Positions 35,955 through 44,925 of a stretch of DNA of 64,000 nt are shown one piece after another. The stretch comes from Chondrocystis sp. NIES-4102 (GTDB lineage: Bacteria; Cyanobacteriota; Cyanobacteriia; Cyanobacteriales; Xenococcaceae), in assembly GCA_002368355.1 (NCBI GenBank), contig AP018284.1, forward strand, positions 1 through 64,000, written 5' to 3'. Under the pieces are notes generated by a model. It was not told the DNA's origin, did no database searches, and saw only the letters and a program-made list of their open reading frames with translations. Position numbers and translations under genes: made by a program. How positions within the stretch are numbered: position 1 is the first letter of the stretch; the number at the start of each line of letters is the position of its first letter.

Positions 35955-36533
35955 ATGAGCATTGTAGACAACCTTTTCATGCAGATGTTTGGTCGTCCTC
36001 AAGGAATGCTGGGCAGGTTTGGTGGCATCATTATGGCGCGTATGAATAAAGAGTTTACCTATTCAGTTATCGATTTGCTCGACATTCAACCGAACGATCG
36101 AGTGCTGGAAATTGGATTTGGATCTGGAATGGGGATTCAGCGTCTAGCTAAGTTGGCATCAACAGGATATATTGCAGGTATCGATTACTCTAAAGAAATG
36201 GTCGAGCAAGCTACAGCTATGAATTTGAAAAAGGTTGAGGCTGGTTTGGTCGATTTGCGGCAAGGCTCGGTGGAAAGCTTGCCCTTTGAAGACAACACCT
36301 TCAATAAAGCACTGGCGGTTAACTCCATGCAAGTCTGGTCAGATGCCGCGAAAGCTTTACAGGAAATACGGCGAGTCCAGAAGAAGGTTGAGGGCAAGAT
36401 TGCGCTTGGTTTTACTCCCTATTCGGGGCAGTCGAGTCATGGATTGATTGAGATTCTTACAACTGCTGGCTTTACTGAGGTGAAGTTAGTAAATCTAGAT
36501 GATGGTTTTTGTCTACTGGCGATCGCATCATAA
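35955..36533 (+). CDS. Class I SAM-dependent methyltransferase
   Basis: The 192-residue product has the SAM-binding signature VLEIGFGSGMGIQRLA (about 50-65) and following motifs DYSKEMVEQA (about 78-87) and LPFEDNTFNKALAVNSMQVW (about 112-131). Its paralogue at 45702-46319 is longer; this one has a shorter stretch between RRVQKKVEGKIALGF and the C-terminal LIEILTTAGFTEVKL. The substrate is unknown. Adjacent to metal genes; arsenite methylation is not supported, as no Cys set typical of ArsM is seen. The ATG follows ACGGAGGCGAAC, a good ribosome site. Confidence 0.8.
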   Translation: MSIVDNLFMQMFGRPQGMLGRFGGIIMARMNKEFTYSVIDLLDIQPNDRVLEIGFGSGMGIQRLAKLASTGYIAGIDYSKEMVEQATAMNLKKVEAGLVDLRQGSVESLPFEDNTFNKALAVNSMQVWSDAAKALQEIRRVQKKVEGKIALGFTPYSGQSSHGLIEILTTAGFTEVKLVNLDDGFCLLAIAS

Positions 36534-36591
36534 CTAGAGTAGCGATCAAGAGATTGAATCAATTTTTTAGCTGTTAAAGATCGTATTTGTT

Positions 36592-36611
36592 CATCTGAAT
36601 AGACATTCAAG
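36592..36611 (+). promoter_or_regulatory. SmtB-type operator candidate upstream of ziaR
   Basis: CATCTGAATAGACATTCAAG contains the inverted half-sites TGAAT and ATTCA, similar to the operator before the ATPase gene. It is about 97 bp before the ziaR start. Confidence 0.55.
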
Positions 36612-36707
36612 CTTAAAATGAGTATCATTATCAAAGAAGTAAACTCAAAACTCTATTAACCCAGGATTGTCTAAGCAACTAAACTGATAGGGTTTAAAGT
36701 ATAAACA

Positions 36708-37103
36708 ATGAACAAAGTTGACAAATCAAAAAAAACAGTTTCTCCAGAAGGTGATGCACCTACTTGTGATTCTTCTCTGGTTCATCTAGAACAAGTGCGT
36801 CAAGTACAATCTGAAATCGTTACAACGGAAAAAGCACAACAAATGGCGCAGTTTTTCGGTGCAATGGCAGACCCTCATCGGCTTAAACTTCTCTCTGCGT
36901 TAGTCAAAGCTGAACTTTGCGTTTGTGATTTAGCCGCAGTAGTTAAAATGAGTGAATCTGCTGTATCCCACCAGTTACGTCTGCTACGAAATCTACGTCT
37001 GGTTAAACATCGCCGTGAAGGTCGTAACGTTTATTACAGCTTGGCAGACGCGCACATTGCCAATCTTTATCGGGAAGTAGCCGAGCATTTAGACGAAGTT
37101 TAA
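36708..37103 (+). CDS. ziaR: Zinc-responsive SmtB/ArsR-family repressor
   Basis: The 131-residue product is very close to Synechocystis ZiaR in order and motifs: LVHLEQVRQVQSE (about 24-36), FFGAMADPHRLKLLSALVKA, ELCVCDLAAVV (about 70-80), SESAVSHQLRLLRNLRLVKH (recognition helix), NVYYSLADAHIANLYREVAEHL (alpha5 with Asp/His ligands for Zn). It precedes the zinc-type P-ATPase by 93 bp; operator-like sequences lie in front of both. It would release DNA when Zn binds. Confidence 0.92.
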   Translation: MNKVDKSKKTVSPEGDAPTCDSSLVHLEQVRQVQSEIVTTEKAQQMAQFFGAMADPHRLKLLSALVKAELCVCDLAAVVKMSESAVSHQLRLLRNLRLVKHRREGRNVYYSLADAHIANLYREVAEHLDEV

Positions 37104-37142
37104 TTCTTTTTTTCGTTGTCAAATTACTTTTTTTTGGATATT

Positions 37143-37172
37143 ATCTGAACAACTATTCAATTGTTCAATAAT
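37143..37172 (+). promoter_or_regulatory. SmtB/ZiaR-type operator before the P-ATPase gene
   Basis: ATCTGAACAACTATTCAATT matches the SmtB/ZiaR operator half-sites TGAACA and ATTCA; the overlapping ATTCAATTGTTCAAT gives a second inverted repeat. It lies 25-55 bp before the ATPase start. Confidence 0.75.
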
Positions 37173-37196
37173 TAAATCTATTTAAATGTTTAGATA

Positions 37197-39140
37197 ATGT
37201 CAGATAAACATTCTGCTGGTTGCTGTGCGACCCATGAAAATCATAACCATCAAGGTCATGACCACAGCCACGAACATGGTGAGTTCAATTTACGTCGAGA
37301 GATTGTCCCCCTTGGTATTTCTCTAGTTCTATTTTTCATTGGATTAATTTTTAACCAGCCTTTGCACGATACTCCTGGGGCGATCGCGGAGTATGCAGTT
37401 TTGATTCCCGCTTACCTGATAAGTGGCTGGACTGTTTTAACTAGTGCGGGGCGTAATATTCTGCGGGGTAAAATCTTTGATGAAAACTTCTTAATGACCA
37501 TTGCTACTTTAGGGGCGATCGCGATTCACGAATTGCCCGAAGGTGTAGCAGTAATGCTGTTTTTCCAGATCGGAGAATTGTTTCAAGGATTCGCTGTCGG
37601 GCGATCGCGCAGATCGATTAAGTCATTGTTAGAAGTACGTCCAGATAAAGCAAATTTAGTTATTGATGGGGTAATTAGAGAAATTGCGCCAGAGAAAGTA
37701 AAAGTCGGAGATACCATTATTATCAAGCCAGGGGAAAAAGTTCCTTTAGATGGAGAGATCTTATCGGGAAGTTCGCAGGTAGATACTTCGGCACTTACGG
37801 GTGAATCAGTACCCCGCACGGTAAGAGAAGGGGATACAATCTTAGCTGGAGTAATTAACCAAACGGGTAGTTTAACGGTTCGAGTTACCAAACTGTTTGC
37901 CGAATCGTCCATTGCTAAAATTCTAGATTTGGTAGAAAACGCTAGCAGTAAAAAAGCCCCGACAGAAAAATTTATTACTCGCTTTGCCCGTTACTATACT
38001 CCCATCGTAGTTTTTCTCTCTCTAGCAGTTGCCATCTTGCCGCCCTTATTCATTCCTGGTGCGACTAGCCAACAGTGGGTTTATCGAGCGTTGGTTTTAT
38101 TAGTTATTTCCTGTCCCTGCGGATTAGTTATCAGTATTCCCCTGGGTTACTTTGGTGGAGTTGGTGGTGCAGCTAAAAGAGGAATTTTAGTTAAAGGTTC
38201 GACTTTCCTCGATGCCTTAACCGATGTCAAAACGGTGATTTTTGATAAAACTGGAACGTTAACTGAAGGGGTCTTTCAAGTAACTCAAATATCACCTTAT
38301 AACGGCTATAGCAAAACAGAAATACTTACTATTGCTGCGATCGCCGAATCTCAATCCAATCATCCCGTAGCGCGATCGATTATGGAAGCTTACGATGGTG
38401 CGATCGCCGAATCTGATGTCACTGATTATGAAGAAATACCAGGACACGGTATTAGTGCCAAAGTCAGAGAGATGTCAGTATTGGCAGGAAACGATCGCCT
38501 CTTGCATCGAGCCAATATCGAGCATGACACTTGCAATGTTGAAGGTACAGTAGTTCATTTGGCAATAGACGGTAAATATGCAGGATATATCTTAATTGCC
38601 GACAGAATTAAGGAAGATGCTCAAGAAGCGATCGCCCAATTAAAACAAGTAGGGGTAACTCAAACTGTAATGTTGACGGGAGATAATCGAGTTGTGGCTC
38701 AAAATGTTGCCGATAAACTCGGTTTAGATACCTATAAAGCAGAATTACTACCAGAAGAAAAGGTAGAAGCGATCGAGCAGTATCTTCGTAAGTCAGATAA
38801 AAAAAGTAAAGTGGCTTTTGTCGGAGACGGGATTAATGACGCACCCGTAATTGCTAGAGCCGATGTGGGAATAGCGATGGGTGCTTTAGGTTCGGATGCA
38901 GCCATTGAAACTGCTGACGTAGTACTAATGACTGATGCCCCGTCAAAAGTAACAGAAGCAATAGGTGTTGCTCGTAAAACTCACTCGATTGTCTGGCAGA
39001 ATATCATTCTGGCAATGGTAGTCAAAGCCCTGTTTATTTTACTAGGAGCAGTTGGCATAGCAACTCTTTGGGAAGCGGTGTTTGCCGATGTGGGAGTAGC
39101 ACTGTTAGCGATTCTTAATGCCAGTCGGGTTTTGAAATAG
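37197..39140 (+). CDS. Zinc/cadmium-type P1B-2 ATPase with His-rich N-terminus
   Basis: The 647-residue product begins with a His-rich tail (HENHNHQGHDHSHEHG, about 14-29) instead of a Cys-type metal domain, then eight membrane segments. The transport site is CPC in VISCPCGLVISIPLG (about 306-320), DKTGT is at about 347-351, and GDGINDAP at about 543-550. The CPCGLV form with a following GYFGGVGGAAKRG is typical for Zn/Cd exporters. Under the ZiaR-like repressor it should export Zn. It differs from Synechocystis ZiaA by lacking the GxDCxxC domain. Confidence 0.9.
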   Translation: MSDKHSAGCCATHENHNHQGHDHSHEHGEFNLRREIVPLGISLVLFFIGLIFNQPLHDTPGAIAEYAVLIPAYLISGWTVLTSAGRNILRGKIFDENFLMTIATLGAIAIHELPEGVAVMLFFQIGELFQGFAVGRSRRSIKSLLEVRPDKANLVIDGVIREIAPEKVKVGDTIIIKPGEKVPLDGEILSGSSQVDTSALTGESVPRTVREGDTILAGVINQTGSLTVRVTKLFAESSIAKILDLVENASSKKAPTEKFITRFARYYTPIVVFLSLAVAILPPLFIPGATSQQWVYRALVLLVISCPCGLVISIPLGYFGGVGGAAKRGILVKGSTFLDALTDVKTVIFDKTGTLTEGVFQVTQISPYNGYSKTEILTIAAIAESQSNHPVARSIMEAYDGAIAESDVTDYEEIPGHGISAKVREMSVLAGNDRLLHRANIEHDTCNVEGTVVHLAIDGKYAGYILIADRIKEDAQEAIAQLKQVGVTQTVMLTGDNRVVAQNVADKLGLDTYKAELLPEEKVEAIEQYLRKSDKKSKVAFVGDGINDAPVIARADVGIAMGALGSDAAIETADVVLMTDAPSKVTEAIGVARKTHSIVWQNIILAMVVKALFILLGAVGIATLWEAVFADVGVALLAILNASRVLK

Positions 39141-39209
39141 TTTTTCTAGCAACTATCATCTTAAAACTCGCTCAAATTTAATCAATTCACTATGTAGAGA
39201 TTTTTAAAT

Positions 39210-40133
39210 ATGATACGTCGTCAGCGTTCTATTCCTTGGATTCATCGCTATTATCGTCCAATTATGGCAGGAATAGCTACTATTGGTGCGGTAGGCACAG
39301 GTTATTTAACAGTAGTTAAACTAACCGAAGGAGCAGCAGCTTGTTCTACAGGAGGTTGCGATGTGGTGCTATCGAGTCCTTATGCCACTGTTTTTGATTT
39401 ACCCTTAACTCTATTTGGTTTTTTAGGGTATTTGAGCATGATTATCTTTGCGATCGCGCCTCTTTTGCTAACTTCTCCAGAGAAAAAGCAACTACGCGCC
39501 AGTTTGAAGCAGTGGACGAGTTGGTTTCTGTTTCTGGGTGGAACGGCAATGGTAGTGTTTAGTAGTTATTTAATGTATTTACTTGCCTTTGTCATCAAAG
39601 CTCTTTGTATTTACTGTATTGCTTCGGCTTTGTTTTCAGCTTGTCTGTTTATTTTGTCCATTATTGGTCGCGATTGGGAAGATCTCGGACAACTTTTGTT
39701 TACGGGAGTTATGGTAACGATCTTAGTTTTGGTAGGAACGTTGGGGGTGTATGCCAATGTCAATAATCCTCGTGTTGAAACTACCAACGGCTATGCTATT
39801 TCTACTACTTCTGGTGCTGCGGAACTCGATCTAGCACAACATTTAAAGCAAATTGATGCAAAAATGTATGGGGCTTTTACCTGTCCTCATTGTCAGAATC
39901 AAAAACAGTTATTTGGTAAAGATGCAGCAGCCCAATTGAATTATATTGAGTGCCATCCCCAGGGAGAAAATTCCCAAACTGACCTTTGTATGAAAGCGAA
40001 TATTCAAGGTTTTCCTACCTGGGAAATTAAAGGAAAAATGTATCAAGGAGAAAAAACTTTAGCAGAGTTAGCAGATTTATCTGGCTATCAAGGCGATCGC
40101 AATTTTAAAAATAGTTCCGAAGAGGGACATTAG
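39210..40133 (+). CDS. VKOR-DsbA-type fusion (disulfide bond formation)
   Basis: The 307-residue product fuses a vitamin K epoxide reductase-like membrane domain (four to five segments, residues 15-190) to a periplasmic thioredoxin-like domain. The VKOR half has the loop pair ACSTGGCDVV (about 44-53) and the active site CIYC (about 134-137). The thioredoxin half has FTCPHCQNQK (about 223-232) and a cis-Pro in QGFPTWEI (about 266-273). It oxidises periplasmic thiols using quinone. 69 bp after the ATPase gene; possibly protects periplasmic Cys proteins from metal stress (inference). Confidence 0.92.
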   Translation: MIRRQRSIPWIHRYYRPIMAGIATIGAVGTGYLTVVKLTEGAAACSTGGCDVVLSSPYATVFDLPLTLFGFLGYLSMIIFAIAPLLLTSPEKKQLRASLKQWTSWFLFLGGTAMVVFSSYLMYLLAFVIKALCIYCIASALFSACLFILSIIGRDWEDLGQLLFTGVMVTILVLVGTLGVYANVNNPRVETTNGYAISTTSGAAELDLAQHLKQIDAKMYGAFTCPHCQNQKQLFGKDAAAQLNYIECHPQGENSQTDLCMKANIQGFPTWEIKGKMYQGEKTLAELADLSGYQGDRNFKNSSEEGH

Positions 40134-40151
40134 ACTGTTGATAAACTTTCG

Positions 40152-40475
40152 TTAGTTTCTAGGAGCATACATCATGATTAACACTCCTAGTAATATAACC
40201 CAACCACCCAACAGGTCAAATTTATCAGGTCTAATCTGATCGATCAGCCAGCCCCATGAGATAGACAGCACAATAAAAACACCACCATATGCTGCATAGG
40301 CACGTCCAAAGTTAGTGGGTTGTAGTGTTGGAACTGCGCCATATAAACCCAGGATCGCCACTCCGATCAGGGCTAGCCAAATACTCTTTCCCTCTCGCAA
40401 CCATAGCCAGACCAAATAACCCCCACCAATTTCGCAGAGTCCAGCTAGAACGAAAAACAACATTGATTGAATCAT
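40152..40475 (-). CDS. ynfA: YnfA-family small membrane protein
   Basis: The 107-residue product has four membrane segments (about 4-24, 32-50, 60-80, 87-104) with the family blocks [40 protein letters not shown] and [18 protein letters not shown]. YnfA (UPF0060) is a small-multidrug-resistance-like transporter family. It reads opposite to its neighbours and shares a 2-bp gap with the TPR gene start, so the two are divergent with no real promoter space; the promoters must overlap. Confidence 0.92.
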   Translation of the reverse strand: MIQSMLFFVLAGLCEIGGGYLVWLWLREGKSIWLALIGVAILGLYGAVPTLQPTNFGRAYAAYGGVFIVLSISWGWLIDQIRPDKFDLLGGWVILLGVLIMMYAPRN

Positions 40476-40477
40476 TT

Positions 40478-41629
40478 ATGCATCCTCTTTTATCTTCACC
40501 TCTAAAATTATCCCTCGTTAATCGAAAACTACTAATGCAGGTGAAACTACTAATATTTAAGCTCGTTCTCTTGAATGGAATAGTCGGGGTAATTTTACCT
40601 GTTAATGCTCATTCACCTAATGAAACTCTAGAACAATGGCAAGCAGATCTAGAAGTCAATCGGCTTTTAAGTCAAGGCAAAGAATTGGTAGAACAGGGTA
40701 AACTGGCTGAGGCTTTGAATGCTTACCAGCACGTAATTAGTTTAGAACGAGAAAATCCGCAAGTCTTTTCGGCAATCGGTTATTTACAAGCGGTTCGAGG
40801 TAACTTTTCCGCAGCAGCAAGTGCTTTCCAAAAAGCGATCGCTCTAGAAAGTGACAATGCTTATTTTTATTACGGACTGGCATATAGCCTCGCTAGTTCT
40901 CAAGCTCATGCTGAAGCTGCCAATGCTTACAATCAAACCATCAAACTCAATCCGAATCTGGTAAATGCTCATTTAGGTTTGGCAGTGGTGCTGCTACGCC
41001 AACAAAACTACGATGATGCGTTGGATGCTTTTGTAAGAGTAACTACCCTCGCACCAGATAATATCCTCGCCTATCGCACAATGGGAACAATTCTACTCCA
41101 GAAAGAACAGTTTACTAAGGCGATCGAGGTTTTACAGCGAGCAGCCGAACTTGCTCCCTCTGACAGTGCAATTCAACTTGAATTGGGAATTGCTTGGTTA
41201 AATCTAAACAATATCCCTAAAGCCATAGCAGCTTTTGAACGGGCTGCCGAGTTTAATCCTGAAGATGGCAAGATTCATTTTCAGATTGGCAGAATTTTTC
41301 AGCTAGAAGGCCATACAGAATCCGCGTTAGCCGAGTATCGTAAAACAGCAAGCCGAGAACCCGATCTTGTTGCAGCCAGAAAAGCGATCGCCGATATTCT
41401 TTTAGAACAGCAAGATTACCTAATGGCGATCGTCGAACATCGTCAGGTGATTTCCCTCGCCCCAAAGGATGCTAAGTCTTATTATCACCTCGGACTGGCA
41501 TTAAAAGAAAGAAAACGTAATCAAGAAGCCATTACCGCCTTCCAACAAGCTTTAAACCTCTATAAACAGCAGGGTAATACCAAGCAAGTAGAAGAGATAA
41601 AAATTATTTTAGATGACTTACGAGAATAG
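40478..41629 (+). CDS. Exported tetratricopeptide-repeat protein
   Basis: The start is taken at ATG 40478 (about 383 residues); a further upstream frame is open but lies inside ynfA antisense. Another ATG is at 40535. A hydrophobic segment (LLIFKLVLLNGIVGVILPVN) acts as signal. From about residue 55 to the end there are roughly ten TPR units, for example LVEQGKLAEALNAYQHVI, AVRGNFSAAASAFQKAIAL, LLQKEQFTKAIEVLQRAAEL. TPRs bind other proteins; the partner is unknown. Followed after 3 bp by the CDF-like gene. Confidence 0.8.
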   Translation: MHPLLSSPLKLSLVNRKLLMQVKLLIFKLVLLNGIVGVILPVNAHSPNETLEQWQADLEVNRLLSQGKELVEQGKLAEALNAYQHVISLERENPQVFSAIGYLQAVRGNFSAAASAFQKAIALESDNAYFYYGLAYSLASSQAHAEAANAYNQTIKLNPNLVNAHLGLAVVLLRQQNYDDALDAFVRVTTLAPDNILAYRTMGTILLQKEQFTKAIEVLQRAAELAPSDSAIQLELGIAWLNLNNIPKAIAAFERAAEFNPEDGKIHFQIGRIFQLEGHTESALAEYRKTASREPDLVAARKAIADILLEQQDYLMAIVEHRQVISLAPKDAKSYYHLGLALKERKRNQEAITAFQQALNLYKQQGNTKQVEEIKIILDDLRE

Positions 41630-41632
41630 CTA

Positions 41633-42283
41633 ATGATACCAATCAAGAGCGATCGCTATAAGAAAATACCTTTAGAAGAATCTAAAACTCAAACACTGAA
41701 ATTATTATGGATTGTTTTATGTCTGCGAAGCGGATTATTTTTAGCTGAGTTAATTACGGGATTTCGAGTACATAGTTTATCCCTAATCGCTTTATCTGGT
41801 CATCTTTTTGTCGATTTAATTGCGATCGCTATTGCTCTAGTTGCTGCTTGGTTAGTTGAAGATTCTACTCAAAATAAGTTACTACTAAAACCTCAGCAAA
41901 TTGAGGCTATAGCTGCCTTACTGAACGGCTTGATTCTCTTAGCAGTAGCAGGATCGATTCTGTGGGGAATCACGCATAATTTTCAGGCTTCTGCCTCTGG
42001 AACTGGTTTACCGATGCTAGCAATATCAGCATTGGGGCTTTTAGTTAAAGGGATAAATGCCAGTTTGCTTTACGAAGAAAGTCACCATAATTTGAACGTG
42101 CGAGGCGTATTTTTTCATGCGATCGCCGATGGTGTAAGTTCGTTTGGATTACTTGTAGCAGCAATAGCTATTTTATATTTAAACTGGCTTTGGGCAGATA
42201 CGGTAGCAAGTTTTTTAGTAGTAATTTTCATGCTTGTTAGTGCCTTTTCCCTACTCAAAGATAGTCTTCACACTATTAACTAA
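41633..42283 (+). CDS. CDF-like membrane transporter
   Basis: The 216-residue product has six membrane segments and a CDF pattern: GFRVHSLSLIALSGHLFVDL (about 43-62) with His/Asp in helix II and HAIADGVSSFGLLVAAIAIL (about 161-180) with His/Asp in helix V. The cytoplasmic C-terminal domain of classical CDF proteins is missing, and no His loop is seen between helices IV and V. It is related to the frameshifted transporter at 25888-26506. Metal unknown, probably divalent. In the TPR gene's operon by a 3-bp gap. Confidence 0.75.
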   Translation: MIPIKSDRYKKIPLEESKTQTLKLLWIVLCLRSGLFLAELITGFRVHSLSLIALSGHLFVDLIAIAIALVAAWLVEDSTQNKLLLKPQQIEAIAALLNGLILLAVAGSILWGITHNFQASASGTGLPMLAISALGLLVKGINASLLYEESHHNLNVRGVFFHAIADGVSSFGLLVAAIAILYLNWLWADTVASFLVVIFMLVSAFSLLKDSLHTIN

Positions 42284-42359
42284 TATCTTAACTGGTCACA
42301 AATTAAAGCAGTTATTCGTCTTAATTAGTAGTTGTAACTCATAAAATCCAAATAGACTT

Positions 42360-42962
42360 ATGAAACTGCTGGAAATACAATCAAGTGCGCGTCAACAAGG
42401 CTCTATTTCTCGTCTTCTCAGTCAAGAATTTATCGCAACCTGGAAAACCTATCATCCAGCGATCGCACACAAACAAAGAGATGTAGGAAGTCAACCACCT
42501 GCTCATGTTACCGAACTTTGGACAAAAGCTAACTATCTTGCTCCAGAAGAACGTTCTTCAGAAATGATTGCAGTTTTGCAGGAGTCGGAAAATTTAATTG
42601 AAGAATTGCTGTGGGCAGATTATTTATTACTTGGTGTTCCCATGTACAATTTTAGTGTGCCTTCTGCCCTAAAAGCTTATCTAGATAATATCGTGCGGAT
42701 TAATCGCACCTTTACCTTCGATCCACAAAGTTATTCTTTTCAAGGAATGGTAATTAACAAAAAAGTTTTGGTTATTACTCCTAGTGCTGGTGATTTTACT
42801 CCTGGTACACCTTTGGAAACTATGAATTTTTGTGAAACTTATTTGCGATCGCAAATAAGTTTTATTGGCATTATTGTAATTAATCAATCTGAATTTAGTT
42901 TATCTACTCAAGATCAAAATCTACTACTCGAACAGTTTATGATGGCTTGGGATTATTTATAG
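42360..42962 (+). CDS. azoR: FMN-dependent NADH azoreductase
   Basis: The 200-residue flavodoxin-fold enzyme has FMN-binding QSSARQQGSISRLLS (about 6-20), the PMYNFSVPSALKAYLDNIVR block (about 93-112) that is diagnostic for AzoR, and SAGDFTPGTPLETMNF near 139-154. It reduces quinones and azo compounds by two-electron transfer, limiting redox cycling; in metal clusters it likely counters quinone stress. The DMT transporter follows immediately. Confidence 0.9.
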   Translation: MKLLEIQSSARQQGSISRLLSQEFIATWKTYHPAIAHKQRDVGSQPPAHVTELWTKANYLAPEERSSEMIAVLQESENLIEELLWADYLLLGVPMYNFSVPSALKAYLDNIVRINRTFTFDPQSYSFQGMVINKKVLVITPSAGDFTPGTPLETMNFCETYLRSQISFIGIIVINQSEFSLSTQDQNLLLEQFMMAWDYL

Positions 42963-42980
42963 TTGAAAAATTTAAAAATC

Positions 42981-44021
42981 ATGAACAAACAATTACCTAT
43001 TTTATTGGCTTTAATTTCAGCAGCTTTATTTGGCTCGGCAACTCCTGCTAGTAAAGTATTGCTAGACTCTTTTGCTCCGATTCAGTTAGCTGGATTACTT
43101 TATTTAGGAGCAGCAATCGGAGTTATGCCCCTATTAGTAAAAAAAAGAGAAGTTAGACTACCTAGTCAACTATCAAATAAAAATCGATTATATCTTTTGG
43201 GGGCTATTATTTTTGGCGGAATTCTAGCACCGATATTTCTTTTATTAGGACTTCAGTTTGCAACAGCTACTTCTGTTTCTCTCTGGTTAAATTTAGAATT
43301 AGTAGCTACGGCAATTTTAGGTTATTGTTTTTTTCAAGACCATTTAGGGCGTATTGGTTGGCTCGGTGTAGCTGGCTGTGTTTTCGCTGCGATTTTACTA
43401 TCTGTAGGTGAGGGAGTAGCAGGAGTTGAAGCGGGTTTGTTGGTAACTATTGCTTGTATTGCTTGGGGTTTAGATAACCATTTAACAGCACTAATCGATG
43501 GCATAAGTCCTGCACAAAGTACATTTTATAAAGGAATAGTAGCAGGAAGTGTTAATCTCTCTTTAGGCATATTAATCCAACCTTCTACTACTTCTGTCGT
43601 TAATATTTTCATTGCATTAGGTATAGGAATACTAGCCTATGGAATTAGTATCGTTCTTTATATAACTTCAGCCCAGAGTTTGGGGGCAACTCGCTCTCAA
43701 ATGCTCTTTTCCTCTGCTCCTTTATTTGGAATTCTGTTTGCAGCTTTGATTTTAGGAGAAAAAATCACTCTGTTTCAGCAGATAGCTTTGGTACTAAAGA
43801 TAGGTTCTTTATTTGCACTATTTCAAGACCAACATAGCCACCAACACGAGCATTCAGTGATCGCTCATCAACACCTGCATCATCATGACGATGAGCATCA
43901 CACCCATAACCATTCAGAGGGATTGGTTTCACTGCTACATTCTCACTGGCACGAACACGAAGCAATGTTACACACTCACTTTCATTTGCCAGATATTCAT
44001 CATCGCCACCAGCATAGCTAA
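42981..44021 (+). CDS. EamA/DMT-family transporter with His-rich tail
   Basis: The start is at ATG 42981 (346 residues); an in-frame TTG 18 bases earlier is less likely. There are ten membrane segments in two EamA repeats: ALFGSATPASKVLLDSFAP and, in the second half, TSAQSLGATRSQMLFSSAP. From about residue 285 the C-terminus is an unusual tail of about 60 residues with roughly two dozen His (HSHQHEH, HLHHHDDEHHTHNH). Such tails bind Ni, Co or Zn, so the substrate may be a metal or a metal-linked solute; most DMT members export amino acids or metabolites. Confidence 0.82.
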   Translation: MNKQLPILLALISAALFGSATPASKVLLDSFAPIQLAGLLYLGAAIGVMPLLVKKREVRLPSQLSNKNRLYLLGAIIFGGILAPIFLLLGLQFATATSVSLWLNLELVATAILGYCFFQDHLGRIGWLGVAGCVFAAILLSVGEGVAGVEAGLLVTIACIAWGLDNHLTALIDGISPAQSTFYKGIVAGSVNLSLGILIQPSTTSVVNIFIALGIGILAYGISIVLYITSAQSLGATRSQMLFSSAPLFGILFAALILGEKITLFQQIALVLKIGSLFALFQDQHSHQHEHSVIAHQHLHHHDDEHHTHNHSEGLVSLLHSHWHEHEAMLHTHFHLPDIHHRHQHS

Positions 44022-44122
44022 ACTTTAACTACAGAAGATAATTAGAATTATTAGCTGTCACAAACTGAATGCTTTTTTCGTCTTAGTTGAGTAAGCTAAT
44101 TTCTGACTTCTTCGCGATCATT

Positions 44123-44803
44123 ATGTCCGCACTACCCGAAACACTTGACCGTTTTAATCTTATGCTAGCTGAATCTGTTCCTAAAATTGCCAGTCGTTTA
44201 CAGCTTGGATTAACCCATATTGAAATTGAGAGGCAAGTCGTTTCATTTACTTGGACGCTACCTCAAGATGCTTTTCTTCTATATCAATGGCACAATGGGT
44301 TATCTGGTAAACCAGGAAAGTTGAACTTAGGAGAGAAACTACTTAGGCTCAAAGGTAAATGGCATGGAGAATTAACTGGTCGAGAAAATGAAGTACGTAC
44401 CATACTAGAAAATCGCCTTATTATGACCAAATTCTTGCCTTTAGAATATTCCCTTGCAGGACATCGCCACTTAAAACTCGGCAGATGCCAAATCGATTTA
44501 CTGCCTATTTTTATCTTGATGGAGGGCAAGAAGACAATTTACTGCATGATGCGCCTAGAGCCAAACAACCCAATTATCTATTGCGCTAACGGGACAAAAT
44601 TACCACCAATGAAAGTGACTGAATCATTTCTTTCAACACAGCCTCAATTTAGCCGATTGAGCAATTTTATTGCATTTCTGACCGCAGTTTTTCAACAAGG
44701 AATTCAATCCGTAACACCAAGCAAAGGGAGATGTATAAGCGGAATCGATTGTGAACTCGAATCAACAGAGTTAGAAAAACTTTATCAGCAATACAAAAGC
44801 TAG
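44123..44803 (+). CDS. SMI1/KNR4-like protein
   Basis: The start is ATG 44123; an in-frame TTG 36 bases earlier extends it without similarity. The 226-residue product resembles SMI1/KNR4 (SUKH) proteins of bacteria: IEIERQVVSFTWTLPQDAF, LLYQWHNGLSG (the family's Trp-Asn-Gly block, about 53-63), FLPLEYSLAGHRHLKLGRCQ and a C-terminal SNFIAFLTAVFQQGI. SUKH proteins can be immunity proteins to toxins, but many are single genes of unknown role. No toxin is visible nearby. Confidence 0.7.
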   Translation: MSALPETLDRFNLMLAESVPKIASRLQLGLTHIEIERQVVSFTWTLPQDAFLLYQWHNGLSGKPGKLNLGEKLLRLKGKWHGELTGRENEVRTILENRLIMTKFLPLEYSLAGHRHLKLGRCQIDLLPIFILMEGKKTIYCMMRLEPNNPIIYCANGTKLPPMKVTESFLSTQPQFSRLSNFIAFLTAVFQQGIQSVTPSKGRCISGIDCELESTELEKLYQQYKS

Positions 44804-44925
44804 ATTGTTTAACTGACGACAAATGTTATCCGAAATTTACGTCATAACAATGCCACTATAAATAATTAACTTTATTTACAGAGTATTTTGACTAACATTT
44901 TTTTTGAAAATAAAAGAGTTACATA

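Noticed and set aside
35955-36533. Arsenite methyltransferase ArsM
   Set aside because: Only generic SAM-binding motifs; the conserved Cys set is missing.
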